DNA from: an uncultured Candidatus Competibacteraceae bacterium
Lineage (GTDB): Bacteria; Pseudomonadota; Gammaproteobacteria; Competibacterales; Competibacteraceae
Assembly (NCBI GenBank): GCA_903879705.1
Contig: CAIRMO010000061.1
Coordinates: 34,179-98,178, forward strand
DNA: 64,000 nucleotides
Reading direction: 5' to 3'
Every line of letters begins with the position of its first letter. Position 1 is the first letter of the stretch. The notes beneath the pieces were generated by a model. That model was given only the letters and a program-made list of their open reading frames with translations. It ran no database searches and was not told the DNA's origin. A program made the translations under genes and the position numbers. This document shows positions 34,264-44,538 of this stretch, one piece after another.

Positions 34264-35559
34264 TCAAGTCTCCGATAATGACGGCAAATAAGAACAGGGT
34301 TGCCAGGGCTGAGCGGCCAGCGCCGGCGCGACAGTATGAAACGATCCCAGAATAACGATACGGTCACCCGGCTGAGCGGCTTGACGGGCGGCCAGGCAAG
34401 CGTTGACAACATCGCCGGCGGCTCTCGCCCGGCAGCCGGCGGCGATCAACGCATCGTGCAGTTCTGCGTCAGTGCGGCCGCGCGGTCCAGTGAGCGTCGC
34501 CGTATACCAGTCAGCCACGCTGCCTGCCAGTGCCTGAATAATCCCGTGGGCATCCTTGTCGGCCAGGATGCCGGGAACAGCCAGAGTCCGTCCGGTGCAA
34601 GGTCGCGCCCGTAAATTAGCCGCCAGCACTTCGGCGGCGGGCGGATTATGGGCAACGTCCAGAATCCACTCAACCGGGCCAGGAATAATTTGAAACCGGC
34701 CCGGTAATTGAACTTGAGTGAGGCCGGCGCGGATCGCGCTGAGGGAAACCGGCAGTCGGGAACGCAAGCTGATCAGAATCGCCAGCGCGGCGGCGGCATT
34801 GCCGATCTGATGTTCGCCAACCAGTACCGGGAGCGGCAGATGATCAAACCGGAGTTGCGCTGACTCCCAGCACCAGCTTGAGCCGGTGCGGGTGAAGGTG
34901 TAGTCGCTGCCAACCCGCTGTAAATTTGCGCCGATCTGTTCTGCATATTCGACCAGCCGTGGCGGCGGAGCGGGATCGGCGCAAATCGCCGGGCGATCGG
35001 GGCGATAAATACCGGCTTTTTCGTAACCAATGCTATTGCGATCCGGTCCGAGCCAATCGGTATGATCCAGACCAATGCTGACCACCAGCGCGGCATCGGC
35101 GTCCATGATATTGACCGCATCCAGCCGCCCGCCGAGTCCGACTTCCAGCACGGCAACATGGACTCCGGCCTGGCGAAACAACGCCAGCGCTGCCAATGCG
35201 CTGAATTCAAAATAGGTCAGGGATTGATCGCCGCGAACTTGATCAATGCGGGCGAAAGTCTGGCACAGCGCTTCATCCGCCACGTCCTGTCCATTGATGC
35301 GGATCCGTTCGTTATAGCGCAGCAGGTGCGGTGAAGTATAAGCGCCGACCTGATAACCGGCGGCGGACAAAATCGCCTCCAGCAGGGCAACGCAGGAGCC
35401 TTTTCCATTGGTGCCGCCGACGGTGATCACGACAAAAGGCGGCGGTTCCGGTTGCAGTCGCTGCAAGACCATCCGCACCCGTTTCAGACCCAGATCAATG
35501 AGCTTGGGATGCAGGGTTTCCTGCCAATCCAGCCAGTCGTTGAGGGTGGAAAAGCGCAT
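34264..35559 (-). CDS. folC: folylpolyglutamate synthase / dihydrofolate synthase
   Basis: A bifunctional enzyme that adds glutamate to dihydropteroate and folates. The 431-residue product includes the ATP-binding VGGTNGKGSCVALLEAIL (about 47-64), TSPHLLRYNERIRING (about 76-91), and SIGLDHTDWLGPDRNSIGYEKAGI (about 156-180), all Mur-ligase-like folC blocks. It lies 62 bases after accD and immediately before dedD. Length is normal for the gammaproteobacterial enzyme. Confidence 0.95.
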   Translation of the reverse strand: MRFSTLNDWLDWQETLHPKLIDLGLKRVRMVLQRLQPEPPPFVVITVGGTNGKGSCVALLEAILSAAGYQVGAYTSPHLLRYNERIRINGQDVADEALCQTFARIDQVRGDQSLTYFEFSALAALALFRQAGVHVAVLEVGLGGRLDAVNIMDADAALVVSIGLDHTDWLGPDRNSIGYEKAGIYRPDRPAICADPAPPPRLVEYAEQIGANLQRVGSDYTFTRTGSSWCWESAQLRFDHLPLPVLVGEHQIGNAAAALAILISLRSRLPVSLSAIRAGLTQVQLPGRFQIIPGPVEWILDVAHNPPAAEVLAANLRARPCTGRTLAVPGILADKDAHGIIQALAGSVADWYTATLTGPRGRTDAELHDALIAAGCRARAAGDVVNACLAARQAAQPGDRIVILGSFHTVAPALAAQPWQPCSYLPSLSET

Positions 35560-35621
35560 GTTCAGGGAGTAGGCAGCAGGGAATAGGGAATTAACAAAAA
35601 ATGGCGTCTAAACTCGGAAAA

Positions 35622-36485
35622 TTACCCTGGGACCGGTGAGCCCGTCAGCATCGCCAGCAATGCCGCCAGACGGTCGCGCAATTCCCGGCGATCGACAATC
35701 AGGTCAATGGCGCCATGTTCCAGCAGGAATTCGCTGCGTTGAAAACCTTCAGGCAGTTTTTCCCGCACCGTCTGTTCAATCACCCGGGGTCCGGCAAAGC
35801 CAATCAGCGCCTTGGGTTCAGCAATATTCAAGTCGCCGAGCAAGGCCAGACTGGCGGAAACGCCACCGGTGGTAGGATGAGTCAGCACTGAAATATAGGG
35901 AACGCCATGTTCGGACAAGCGGGCCAGAACCGCGCTGGTTTTCGCCATTTGCATCAATGACACCAGCGCCTCCTGCATTCGCGCTCCGCCGCTGGCGGTA
36001 AAGCAAATCAACGGGATATGTTCATGCAAGGCCGTTTGAGCGGCGCGGACAAACCGCTCACCGACCACCGATCCCATTGAGCCGCCCATGAAGGCAAATT
36101 CAAAAGCCGCCGCTACAATCGGCATTCCTTTGAGCAGCCCGCGCAATACGATCAGCGCATCCTTTTCTTCACAGGTTTTTTGCGCTTGAATCAGGCGATC
36201 CTTGTATTTTTTACCATCCTTGAATTTGAGGAAATCGGTCGGTTCAATGTCTTCACCGATTTCAGTCAACTCCCCTTGATCGAGAAAAGTGTGCAACCGT
36301 TTCCGGGCGCTGAAATACATGTGATGGGCGCATTTTGGACAAACTTGCAGATTGCGCTCCAGTTCAACACGATACAGCACCGCGCCGCAATCATCACATT
36401 TGCTCCATAGCCCTTCGGGCATCTGGTGCTTGTTGCGACCGTCGGTGCGGATGCGGGAGGGGACGAGTTTTTCGTACCAGCTCAT
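35622..36485 (-). CDS. accD: acetyl-CoA carboxylase carboxyltransferase subunit beta
   Basis: AccD with AccA transfers the carboxyl group to acetyl-CoA in the first step of fatty acid synthesis. The 287-residue product has the N-terminal zinc ribbon with Cys 30, 33, 49 and 52 ([10 protein letters not shown] and QVCPKCAHH) followed by the crotonase-fold carboxyltransferase core ([33 protein letters not shown]). It heads the folC-dedD-cvpA-purF part of the run, and a repeat separates it from trpA. Confidence 0.97.
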   Translation of the reverse strand: MSWYEKLVPSRIRTDGRNKHQMPEGLWSKCDDCGAVLYRVELERNLQVCPKCAHHMYFSARKRLHTFLDQGELTEIGEDIEPTDFLKFKDGKKYKDRLIQAQKTCEEKDALIVLRGLLKGMPIVAAAFEFAFMGGSMGSVVGERFVRAAQTALHEHIPLICFTASGGARMQEALVSLMQMAKTSAVLARLSEHGVPYISVLTHPTTGGVSASLALLGDLNIAEPKALIGFAGPRVIEQTVREKLPEGFQRSEFLLEHGAIDLIVDRRELRDRLAALLAMLTGSPVPG

Positions 36486-36535
36486 GGGGAAATCAACACG
36501 TTTTTAGCCACGGGAAAACACTCTCAAAGCCGGAT

Positions 36536-36585
36536 GTAGCATGGGCATTCAGCCCGTTTTGCAATGGGCAGGATGCCCGTTCTAC
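36536..36585. repeat. REP-like inverted repeat (GTAGCAYGGGC family), copy 2
   Basis: Arms at 36536-36557 and 36564-36585 with a six-base TTTGCA loop, imperfectly complementary (GTAGCATGGGCATTC start, GGATGCCCGTTCTAC end). It is related to the copies at 26174 and 46140 and lies between accD and trpA. Confidence 0.7.
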
Positions 36586-37391
36586 AAACCTTTAACCATC
36601 GCTTGATGCATGGCGGCAATCATTCCGCCAACCTCTCGGCGCATGGCTTCCGGGTCATCCGCCAGTTCCGCCATTTTACTGACTAGGGCACTGCCGACGA
36701 TAACGGCGTCAGCAACCTGGGCAATGGCGGCAGCGGTGGATGGGTCCTTGATGCCAAAACCGACTCCGAGCGGCAAGCGGGTCAAGGTGCGAATCTTAGC
36801 CAGTTTTTCGGCAACTTCAGCAACATTGATGATAGCGGAACCCGTGACACCTTTTAACGAGACGTAGTAAAGATAACCGCGAGCGAGTGGCGCAGTTTGA
36901 CGAATCCGTTCGGCAGAACTGGTCGGAGCCAGCAGAAAAATCGGATCAATGCCCGCGGCAATCAACAGTTCGGCCAGTTCGGCAGCTTCTTCCGGCGGCA
37001 GATCAACGGTTAGTACGCCATCTACTCCCGCTTCACTGGCGCCGGTGACAAAGGCTTCATAGCCGAAACTTTCAATCGGGTTGAGATAGCCCATTAGCAC
37101 GAGCGGTGTTTCGTGGTCGGTCTGGCGGAATTCACGCACTAAATCCAGCACTCTCCGCAGCGACATGCCATGACGCAAAGCCCGCTCACAGGCTTTCTGA
37201 ATCACCGGACCGTCGGCCATGGGGTCGGAAAACGGCACGCCTAGTTCAATCAGATCCGCTCCAGACTGAACCAGGGTATGCAACATCGGTACGGTCAATT
37301 CCGGGCGCGGATCGCCGGCGGTAATATACGGAATCAGTGCCTTGCGGCCAGTGCGGCGCAATTCTTCAAAACGGCGGCCAATACGGTTCAT
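36582..37391 (-). CDS. trpA: tryptophan synthase alpha subunit
   Basis: TrpA cleaves indole-3-glycerol phosphate and channels indole to TrpB. The ATG at 37389-37391 gives 269 residues (family about 268) starting [20 protein letters not shown]; an ATG 22 codons further up would overlap trpB and add non-conserved residues. Catalytic residues are Glu in [11 protein letters not shown] (about 49) and Asp in [14 protein letters not shown]. The phosphate-binding loop [10 protein letters not shown] is near residue 212. It lies 13 bases after trpB. Confidence 0.95.
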   Translation of the reverse strand: MNRIGRRFEELRRTGRKALIPYITAGDPRPELTVPMLHTLVQSGADLIELGVPFSDPMADGPVIQKACERALRHGMSLRRVLDLVREFRQTDHETPLVLMGYLNPIESFGYEAFVTGASEAGVDGVLTVDLPPEEAAELAELLIAAGIDPIFLLAPTSSAERIRQTAPLARGYLYYVSLKGVTGSAIINVAEVAEKLAKIRTLTRLPLGVGFGIKDPSTAAAIAQVADAVIVGSALVSKMAELADDPEAMRREVGGMIAAMHQAMVKGL

Positions 37392-37404
37392 TCGGCGAAA
37401 ACTC

Positions 37405-38628
37405 TTAAAGTTGGATGCCTTCCAGCGCCGCGACGGTGTAAATATCCTTGTCGCCACGCCCGGACAGGTTGACCACGATGCTTTGATCGCGGCGCAAAGT
37501 GGGAGCCAGTTGAGTGACGTAAGCCAGAGCGTGACTGCTTTCCAGCGCCGGAATAATGCCCTCGGTGAGCGTCAGATCGTGGAAACCCTGAATAGCCTGC
37601 GCGTCGGTGACGGCGACGTAATTCGCCCGACCAATGTCTTTTAACCAGGCGTGTTCCGGGCCAACTCCGGGATAATCCAGCCCGGCGGACACTGAATGGG
37701 TCTCGGTAATCTGGCCATTGGCGTCGCTGAGCAGATAAGTGCGGTTGCCGTGCAATACCCCAGGCCGACCCGCACAGAGGGTGGCCGCATGACAACCGGT
37801 TTCAATCCCCAACCCGGCCGCTTCAACCCCATAAAGAGCGACGGTGGCATCGTCCAGAAACGGGTGGAACAGGCCGATGGCGTTGGAGCCGCCACCCACA
37901 CAGGCGACCAGCGCATCCGGCAGGCCGTCATAATCAGCCAGCATCTGCTCCCGCGCCTCACGGCCAATCACGGCCTGAAACTCGCGCACCATCACGGGGT
38001 AAGGATGCGGACCGGCGACGGTACCGATCATATAAAAGGTGTTATCGACGTTGGCGACCCAGTCGCGCAATGCCTCGTTCAGAGCATCTTTTAAGGTGCG
38101 CGAGCCGGACATTACCGGTCGCACCGTCGCGCCCAGCAAGCGCATCCGGTAGACGTTCAGCGCCTGGCGCTGAATGTCCTCCGCGCCCATGTAGACCACA
38201 CATTCCATCCCCAGCCGGGCGGCAACCGTGGCGGAAGCGACGCCGTGTTGACCCGCGCCGGTTTCGGCAATCAGGCGGGTCTTGCCCATCCGTTTGGCGA
38301 CCAGCGCCTGCCCGACCGTATTGTTGATCTTGTGCGCCCCGGTATGGTTCAAGTCTTCACGCTTGAGATAAATCTGTGCCCCGCCGAGCTTCCGGCTCCA
38401 GCGTTCAGCGTGATAAAGCGGGGTCGGGCGACCGACATAGCGGGCCAGATCAAGGTCCAGTTCTGCCAGAAACTCGGGATCGCTGCGACAGCTTTGCCAG
38501 GCCGCATCGAGTTCGTGCAGCGCATCCATCAGCGTCTCGGCAACGAACCGCCCACCATAGCGGCCAAAGTGACCATGCTCGTCGGGAAACTGACTGAAAT
38601 CCAGCGGGTTACGCATTACGTTCACCAT
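37405..38628 (-). CDS. trpB: tryptophan synthase beta subunit
   Basis: TrpB is the PLP enzyme that condenses indole and serine. The 407-residue product has the PLP lysine in [14 protein letters not shown] (Lys 100), the glutamate in [11 protein letters not shown] and the serine-phosphate site in [10 protein letters not shown]. The ATG at 38628 has GAGGG about seven bases upstream, better than the next ATG (38613). It overlaps the end of trpF by 20 bases, so translation is probably coupled. The order is trpF-trpB-trpA. Confidence 0.97.
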   Translation of the reverse strand: MVNVMRNPLDFSQFPDEHGHFGRYGGRFVAETLMDALHELDAAWQSCRSDPEFLAELDLDLARYVGRPTPLYHAERWSRKLGGAQIYLKREDLNHTGAHKINNTVGQALVAKRMGKTRLIAETGAGQHGVASATVAARLGMECVVYMGAEDIQRQALNVYRMRLLGATVRPVMSGSRTLKDALNEALRDWVANVDNTFYMIGTVAGPHPYPVMVREFQAVIGREAREQMLADYDGLPDALVACVGGGSNAIGLFHPFLDDATVALYGVEAAGLGIETGCHAATLCAGRPGVLHGNRTYLLSDANGQITETHSVSAGLDYPGVGPEHAWLKDIGRANYVAVTDAQAIQGFHDLTLTEGIIPALESSHALAYVTQLAPTLRRDQSIVVNLSGRGDKDIYTVAALEGIQL

Positions 38629-39250
38629 CGTTTATCCCTCGCAGAAATGCGCGGATCAGTTCGCCATCCTTGACGCCTTTGGCCGATTCAACGCCAGTGC
38701 TGACATCGACCGCTTCCGGGCGCACCTGCCGGATCGCCGTAGCGACATTGCCGGGATGCAGTCCGCCCGCCAGAATCAGCGGCTTACGCCGTTTAACCGG
38801 AATCCGCCCCCAGTCGAAACCGTGTCCTGAACCGCCGGTTTGCGTGCCGCCGTGGCTATCCAGCAGCAATCCCGCCGCCGTGGCAAACCGCTGTTCATAA
38901 TCCAGTACCTCGGCCCCGGCCCCCATCGGCACCGCTTTCAGATACGGCCAGCCAAACGCGGTGCAATAGTCGGGTTGCTCGTCGCCATGAAATTGCAGCA
39001 GCGTCAATGGAACCTCACTCAGAATGGCCCGCACCATGGCCGGTTCCGCGTTCACGAACAGTCCAACCGTGGTGATGAATGGCGGCAGGGCCATGATAAT
39101 CCGCCGGGCCTGCTCTGAATTCAGGAAGCGGGGACTGGGTGGATAAAACACCAGTCCAATCGCATCTGCACCTAGTTGGGCTGCAATTACGCCGTCTTCA
39201 ACACGGGTAATGCCGCAAATTTTGACGCGGGTGCGGGGAGGCGGAGTCAC
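38609..39250 (-). CDS. trpF: phosphoribosylanthranilate isomerase
   Basis: TrpF opens the ribosyl ring of PRA for tryptophan synthesis. From the GTG at 39250 the product is 213 residues, starting [20 protein letters not shown], with catalytic Cys in KICG and later Asp in [15 protein letters not shown]. An ATG at 39412 would add 54 residues of no TrpF character, so the shorter start is preferred even though it lacks a good ribosome binding site. First gene of the minus-strand trp-acc-fol cluster. Confidence 0.9.
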   Translation of the reverse strand: MTPPPRTRVKICGITRVEDGVIAAQLGADAIGLVFYPPSPRFLNSEQARRIIMALPPFITTVGLFVNAEPAMVRAILSEVPLTLLQFHGDEQPDYCTAFGWPYLKAVPMGAGAEVLDYEQRFATAAGLLLDSHGGTQTGGSGHGFDWGRIPVKRRKPLILAGGLHPGNVATAIRQVRPEAVDVSTGVESAKGVKDGELIRAFLRGINDGERNA

Positions 39251-39661
39251 GGGATTGGGTGCTAAGAGGCGGGGACAGCCGGGAAAGGCAAAGCCTATCA
39301 GAAATCCGAAATTCAGGCGACACGGACGCTTTTGCTCTTTGTGCCCAGCCATTCTCAATGAGAAGGCCCAGCGAGGAGTGCGACGCGGCAATGACGGCCC
39401 TGGTGCATCCACATCAGGCCCTCTCTGGCACGGGGTTCCGCCTAAGAGGCTGTATTAAAACTAATCTATTGATTAAATAAAGAGCGTAGCCCGAATGGAG
39501 CGTAGCGGAATCCGGGAAAACCTGGATTTCGGCCTGATGGCCTGCATCCCGGCTAGAGAAGTTTTTGTACAGCTTCTAAATCAGGGTTTCCCCGATACCG
39601 CCGGCGGGGATGAGGCTTTATTCTGTTACTGGAGGATTTTTAACCACAGGAACACTCGATC
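39251..39661. other. intergenic region between trpF and cheW
   Basis: Divergent region without a convincing gene. It holds a REP-like stretch (GAGCGTAGCCCGAATGGAGC, near 39482) and hairpins further on. At 39580-39597 is the 18-base sequence ATCAGGGTTTCCCCGATA, found again at 42122-42139 in the end of the EAL gene. Promoters for both sides must lie here. Confidence 0.45.
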
Positions 39662-40240
39662 ATGATGACCACCGTATTGGCAACCGTAGAGCGTCGCAAC
39701 CCTGGAAGCCGTGAAGGGGCGGATGACCAGCAATATCTGACTTTTCATCTGGATGGCGAACATTACGGCCTTGATATTCTGAAGGTTCAGGAGATTCGTG
39801 ACTGGGCGCCGGTCACCGTGATTTCCAATATGCCGGCGGCTCTGCGCGGGATATTGAATCTGCGGGGGAACCTCGTACCCATCATCGATCTCCGGGCGTG
39901 GTTTGGGCTGACCCGCTCTGACTGCAACAAAGGTAAGGTCGTGATCGTGACCCGGCCCCAGGGTGAAAACAGTGAGCGCACTATAGGCATGGTGGTGGAC
40001 GGCATACCGGAGGTCCTCAAGGTGCCAACCAGCGCGATTCGACCAGCGCCGGACTTAAGCGGCGCGGTAGGGACGGCCTTCATCAGCGGGCTGATCGCGA
40101 TCGAGACCGGTATGACCCGGCTGCTCGACGTGGATCGCCTGTCGGGCATGGTGGAGCAATTCACAATCCAGATGTTTGGCCCTGATGCCTTGATTCAAGG
40201 CGTGGCCTGCCCACTCACCCCCCGATTTCTTGGAGACTGA
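39662..40240 (+). CDS. cheW: CheW-like chemotaxis coupling protein
   Basis: A 192-residue CheW-domain protein: EQYGLDILKVQEIRDWAP-like core (HLDGEHYGLDILKVQEIRDW, about 30-49), ILNLRGNLVPIIDLRAWFGL (about 66-85) and MVVDGIPEVLKV. CheW links chemoreceptors to the CheA kinase. The C-terminal extension of about 25 residues is unusual. It is first in a set of three same-strand genes: cheW, a c-di-GMP protein four bases later, and a chemoreceptor. ATG codons occur at both 39662 and 39665. Confidence 0.9.
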   Translation: MMTTVLATVERRNPGSREGADDQQYLTFHLDGEHYGLDILKVQEIRDWAPVTVISNMPAALRGILNLRGNLVPIIDLRAWFGLTRSDCNKGKVVIVTRPQGENSERTIGMVVDGIPEVLKVPTSAIRPAPDLSGAVGTAFISGLIAIETGMTRLLDVDRLSGMVEQFTIQMFGPDALIQGVACPLTPRFLGD

Positions 40241-40243
40241 ACC

Positions 40244-42163
40244 GTGTCCGCACTGCTTAACGTACTGCAACAGCCCATTCAAGTGCTGGTCGTTGACGAC
40301 GACGAAGCCATCCTCGACCTCTATTGCCGGATTCTGATGGACACCGTACCCCCGGAGCGGAATACCGAGCGGGCACTGAGAAACCAACTGTTTGGTGATA
40401 GCGCTCACGCCGTGCCTCCACCCTATTCTCTCTTTAACGTCCTCTATCGCCGCAATGCCGAGCAGGCCGTCGCTGCCGTCGTTGAAGCGCTGGCCGGTGG
40501 GCGGCCGTTTTCGGTGGTCTTTCTCGATCTGCAAATGCCGCCCGGACCCGATGGCGCTTGGGCCGCAGCCCGGATCCGTGAAATTGACCCCAATGTGAAC
40601 ATCGTCATAGTGACTGCCGCTGATGCAGATCGCCGCCAGATCACCGCGCAGGTTCCACCGGAGGAGAAGATCTTCTATGTGCGAAAGCCATTTCATCCGC
40701 ACGAAATCCGCCAACTGGCGCTGGCGCTGGGTCGCAGATGGGAGGTGGATCTCTGTGTCTGTCAACTGGCGTACTACGACCACCTGACCGGCCTGCCGAA
40801 TCGGGGACTGTTTCTGGATCGGTTAGCGCAGGCTCTGGTCACGGCGCAGCGTCACCAGCACCAGGCTGCCGTGCTGTTCCTCGACCTCGACAACTTCAAG
40901 CGGATCCGTGACACCCTGGGATATGGCAGCAGCGATCAACTGTTAAAGATCATGGCCGGACGGTTGCTATCCCACCCGCTGCACGCCAGCGCTGCCAGCA
41001 CTCCGGGGACGCGATACACGGCGGCCCGGCTGTGCGGTGACGAATTCGCGGTGTTGTTATCCGGGATCGGTGCCGAGGATGAGGCGTCCGTCGTAGCCCA
41101 AACCCTGCTGGAAATTCTGGGCAGACCCATCCACCTGGCCGATCGGGAGGTCACGGTGACGGCCAGCATTGGGATCGCGATCTTCCCCCGGGACGGCGAC
41201 GATGTGGAATCCTTGCTCAAAAGTGCCGACTTGGCGGTGTGTTCCGCCAAACGCATGGGTTCCAACCGGTTTCAGCAGTATCAAGAGTCGATGAATGAAA
41301 CGGCGCTCAGACGCCTCCTGCTGGAGGACAGCCTGCGCTGCGCCATCAAACGCGACGAGTTGACGTTGCGCTACCAGCCCCAGATCAATTTGCTCACCGG
41401 CAAGATCAGCGGGATGGAAGCCCTGTTGCGCTGGAACAGTGTGGCGTTGGGTAATGTATCGCCGGTTGAATTTATTCCGGTCGCCGAGGAGAGCGGACTG
41501 ATCGTCCAGATCGGTGAATGGGTACTCCGCACCGCGTGCCAGCAGGTTCAACACTGGCGCGACCGAGGGGTGCCAATACCCCGGATAGCCGTCAATGTAG
41601 CGATGCCCCAGTTCACCCATGCGCGGTTTCTGGACATGGTCCAGCGGGTGCTGGTCGAGACGGGCCTGGATCCCGAGGTGCTGGAGCTGGAAATTACCGA
41701 AAGCCTGCTGATGAAAGATCCCCAGAGCATCGCCACCACCCTTCACACCTTGAAAAATCTGGGCGTTCAGATTGCCGTTGATGACTTCGGCACCGGCTAT
41801 TCAAGCCTGAGCCGCTTGAAGGATTTACCGATCGATTGCCTGAAGATTGATCGGGCCTTTGTATCGGGGATCGACGCCAGCTCCAGCGACCGGGCTATTG
41901 TCAGCGCGGTGATCGCGATGGCCGACGGTCTGAAGCTGCGGGTGGTTGCCGAAGGGGTAGAGACCACGATCCAGGCTGAATTCCTGCACTCGAAACACTG
42001 CGGTGAAATGCAAGGCTTTCTGGTCAGCCGGCCGCTGCCTGCGGAACAGACCGAATTCTTTTTGCGCCAGTTTGCCGCGGCGCGGGTTTGCCCGACGCAT
42101 CAGGATTTTTCACCCCGGCATATCAGGGTTTCCCCGATAGAATTGGAACGCCGGACCGCGTAA
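40244..42163 (+). CDS. response regulator with GGDEF and EAL domains (c-di-GMP turnover)
   Basis: A 639-residue protein. The N-terminal receiver-like domain (QVLVVDDDEAILDLYCRIL) has acidic pocket residues, a phospho-acceptor Asp in VVFLDLQMPPGPDG (about 91) and Lys in FYVRKPFHPHEI (about 147). The GGDEF domain follows (about 170-335), but its signature reads ARLCGDEFAVLL, with Cys in the first Gly place. The EAL domain (about 355-620) has GMEALLRW, ITESLLM, DDFGTGYSSL, KIDRAFV and AEGVETT, so phosphodiesterase residues look intact. The start is GTG 40244 with TTGGAG before it, four bases after cheW. A phosphodiesterase function with a regulatory or weak cyclase domain is likely. Confidence 0.93.
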   Translation: MSALLNVLQQPIQVLVVDDDEAILDLYCRILMDTVPPERNTERALRNQLFGDSAHAVPPPYSLFNVLYRRNAEQAVAAVVEALAGGRPFSVVFLDLQMPPGPDGAWAAARIREIDPNVNIVIVTAADADRRQITAQVPPEEKIFYVRKPFHPHEIRQLALALGRRWEVDLCVCQLAYYDHLTGLPNRGLFLDRLAQALVTAQRHQHQAAVLFLDLDNFKRIRDTLGYGSSDQLLKIMAGRLLSHPLHASAASTPGTRYTAARLCGDEFAVLLSGIGAEDEASVVAQTLLEILGRPIHLADREVTVTASIGIAIFPRDGDDVESLLKSADLAVCSAKRMGSNRFQQYQESMNETALRRLLLEDSLRCAIKRDELTLRYQPQINLLTGKISGMEALLRWNSVALGNVSPVEFIPVAEESGLIVQIGEWVLRTACQQVQHWRDRGVPIPRIAVNVAMPQFTHARFLDMVQRVLVETGLDPEVLELEITESLLMKDPQSIATTLHTLKNLGVQIAVDDFGTGYSSLSRLKDLPIDCLKIDRAFVSGIDASSSDRAIVSAVIAMADGLKLRVVAEGVETTIQAEFLHSKHCGEMQGFLVSRPLPAEQTEFFLRQFAAARVCPTHQDFSPRHIRVSPIELERRTA

Positions 42164-42261
42164 CGTGTGGACCTGGAGGCTGACCCGATGCAAACCGGGA
42201 AGCGACCGTTAGCCCTGACGACCTGCCGCAACGATCTAAAGCTTGTTTTGGAGAAAAGTTG

Positions 42262-44331
42262 ATGACCACATTTAAAGATTTTCAGATTGGCACCAAGCTC
42301 GGACTGGGCTTTGGTTCTGTCCTGGTATTGCTGACGCTGGTGGCCGGTGCCGCCTACATGGGGCTGACCCGTGCGTCTGACGGGTTGAACGAGTACCGGC
42401 GGCAGACCAAGAATTTGCTGCTGACCGACGAAATCCAGGTCGATGCGTTGATGACACGGGTTAACGTCAAGGACTATCTTCACACCGAGAGCGCCGAGAG
42501 CCTGAAGCAGGTCCAGCATTACCTGGCAGAAACGGCCAAGAATCTGCAGGACGCGCAGAGTGTTATCAAGAACCCGGAACGGGCAGCGCTGATCGCCACG
42601 TTAGTTGAGCAGACCAGGAGCTACATGAGCCATTTTGATCAATTTGTTGCGCTTGTCCGGCAGCGGAATGATCTGGCCGATAACCGCCTTGTTCCCGCCG
42701 GCAACGCCGCCCGCAAGGCAAGTACCGAACTGATGCAGGCCAATTATGATGGCGGCAACAACAAGGCGCTGCTGACCGCCTCCCGACTGACGGAACAGTT
42801 GATGGCGACCCGCCTCAATGCAGGCCGATATCTGGAAGGCGGCAAGCGCCAATACTTCGACCAGGCCATGGCCGAGATGAACAAAGCTGACCAACTCAAA
42901 AACGAACTGTCTGCCGCGCTCAAGGCCAAAGACACCCGGAGCCAGGCGTTGCTCAACCAGTTTAGCCAAGCCCATGATCAATACGCGGGGCACCTGAAGG
43001 AACTGAACCGCCTGACCGAACAGCGCCAGGCACTAACGAGCCAGATCAATGTGCTGGACGCCGGCATGGCCAAAGCCAGTGCGACTATCGATGAAATCTA
43101 TCTGGTGAGCCATGACAATCTCGGTTCGCAGATGGAAGCCAACAATCAAGAAACCATTGAGTTCACCGGCGGCTTTTCGACCGTGGCCATCGCCTTGGGC
43201 CTCTTCCTGGCATGGCTGCTGAGCCGGATCATTACCCGGCCCATTCGTGCCGCCATTGTGGTCGCTGAGCAAATTGCCGGTGGCAATCTGAAGGCAAACA
43301 TTCAAGTTAACTCCCGCGATGAAGTCGGCCAGTTGCTACAGACCATGCAGACCATGAGCGCGGAATTGCGGCGGATTGTGGGCAAGGTGAGCGGGTCGTC
43401 TGCGATGGTGTCCAGTACAGCCAGCGAGATCAGCCAAGGCAGCGCCGATCTGGCGCAACGCACTGAACAGCAGGCTTCGGCGCTGGAAGAGACCGCTTCC
43501 AGCATGGAGCAGTTGACCGCGACCGTGCAGCAGACCGCGGGTAACGTCGCGCAAGCCAGCCAGTTAGCGGACATTGCCCGCACTCAGGTGGAACAGGGCA
43601 GTGTCGCGGTGCAGCGCACCATCATCGCCATGCAGGCCATCCACAGCAGCAGCACGAAAATCGCGGACATTATCGGCGTCATTGACGAGATCGCCTTCCA
43701 AACCAACCTGCTGGCGCTCAATGCGGCCGTCGAGGCGGCGCGGGCGGGCGAACAGGGCCGGGGCTTTGCGGTCGTTGCCGAGGAAGTGCGCCGGCTGGCA
43801 CAGAAAAGCTCGGATGCCGCCAAGCAAATCAAGAATCTGATCGAGGACAGCGTCAACCAAGTCGAAGAAGGCAGCCAATTGGCAGATGCCTCCGGCAATA
43901 CCCTGAACGACATTTTGCTGGGAGTGAAAAAAGTGAACGACATCGTTGCAGAAATCGCCGTGGCCAGTCGGGAACAGGCCAGCGGCATTGAACAGGTCAA
44001 CAAGGCGATCCTGCAAATGGATCAAACCACGCAGAAAAACGCCGCCCTGGTCGAGGAGACCGCCGCCGCCAGCCAGTCGATGGGTGAGCAGGCCAGCCAG
44101 CTTCACGCCCTGATGAGCTTCTTCAAACTGGATAGCCATGCCCATGTAGCGGTGGCGGCCACTCCGGCTTCTGCGGTGGCGGTGCGACGTTCGCAAGCGC
44201 GGTTACCGACCCGGCCCCAGCGTTCCTCCCGGCCCACGGCCAACAAGTCATCGACCGCAACGGCTTTTAGGCCCAGTGGATCGCGTCCGGTTGCAGTGGG
44301 CAACAATGGCGGGGAATGGGAAGAGTTTTAA
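42262..44331 (+). CDS. methyl-accepting chemotaxis protein
   Basis: A 689-residue chemoreceptor. TM1 (about 12-33, LGLGFGSVLVLLTLVAGAAY), a periplasmic domain of about 270 residues (four-helix-bundle type, mostly helical, with KNLLLTDEIQVDALMTRV), TM2 (about 305-325, FSTVAIALGLFLAWLLSRII), HAMP, then the signalling hairpin with IIGVIDEIAFQTNLLALNAA (about 475-494) and VVAEEVRRLAQKSS. The start ATG 42262 is preceded by TTGGAGAAAAG. The C-terminal tail is Ser/Arg-rich and lacks the NWETF pentapeptide, ending instead in NNGGEWEEF. The signal sensed is not evident. Confidence 0.96.
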   Translation: MTTFKDFQIGTKLGLGFGSVLVLLTLVAGAAYMGLTRASDGLNEYRRQTKNLLLTDEIQVDALMTRVNVKDYLHTESAESLKQVQHYLAETAKNLQDAQSVIKNPERAALIATLVEQTRSYMSHFDQFVALVRQRNDLADNRLVPAGNAARKASTELMQANYDGGNNKALLTASRLTEQLMATRLNAGRYLEGGKRQYFDQAMAEMNKADQLKNELSAALKAKDTRSQALLNQFSQAHDQYAGHLKELNRLTEQRQALTSQINVLDAGMAKASATIDEIYLVSHDNLGSQMEANNQETIEFTGGFSTVAIALGLFLAWLLSRIITRPIRAAIVVAEQIAGGNLKANIQVNSRDEVGQLLQTMQTMSAELRRIVGKVSGSSAMVSSTASEISQGSADLAQRTEQQASALEETASSMEQLTATVQQTAGNVAQASQLADIARTQVEQGSVAVQRTIIAMQAIHSSSTKIADIIGVIDEIAFQTNLLALNAAVEAARAGEQGRGFAVVAEEVRRLAQKSSDAAKQIKNLIEDSVNQVEEGSQLADASGNTLNDILLGVKKVNDIVAEIAVASREQASGIEQVNKAILQMDQTTQKNAALVEETAAASQSMGEQASQLHALMSFFKLDSHAHVAVAATPASAVAVRRSQARLPTRPQRSSRPTANKSSTATAFRPSGSRPVAVGNNGGEWEEF

Positions 44332-44364
44332 CCTGTCGTCTTGATCAGCGGTATTGAAATCCAT

Positions 44365-44390
44365 CCTCCTTCCCCGTCCGGGGAAGGAGG
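44365..44390. terminator. strong hairpin after the chemoreceptor gene
   Basis: A perfect 11-bp stem CCTCCTTCCCC/GGGGAAGGAGG with a GTCC loop, 34 bases after the MCP stop. There is no T run, so it may act in 3'-end stabilisation; its sequence overlaps the repeat family found at 15.8 and 46.0 kb. Confidence 0.4.
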
Positions 44391-44538
44391 GGCAACTTGA
44401 CCGGCCTACTGCCGCTTCTTCTCAAATCCTTCTCTCTCCCCGTCCTGATTCCCGCCCCGCACAACGGTAGCCATCCCGCGCTGCACTCAACTAGACTTGC
44501 TCCCAAAATCACGAGTCATCTACCGAGGAGCTAAGGTC

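Noticed and set aside
37391..37457. longer trpA start
   Set aside because: It would overlap trpB and adds residues without TrpA character.
39250..39412. longer trpF start
   Set aside because: The extra 54 residues are basic and Pro-rich and unlike TrpF; the conserved protein begins near 39250.
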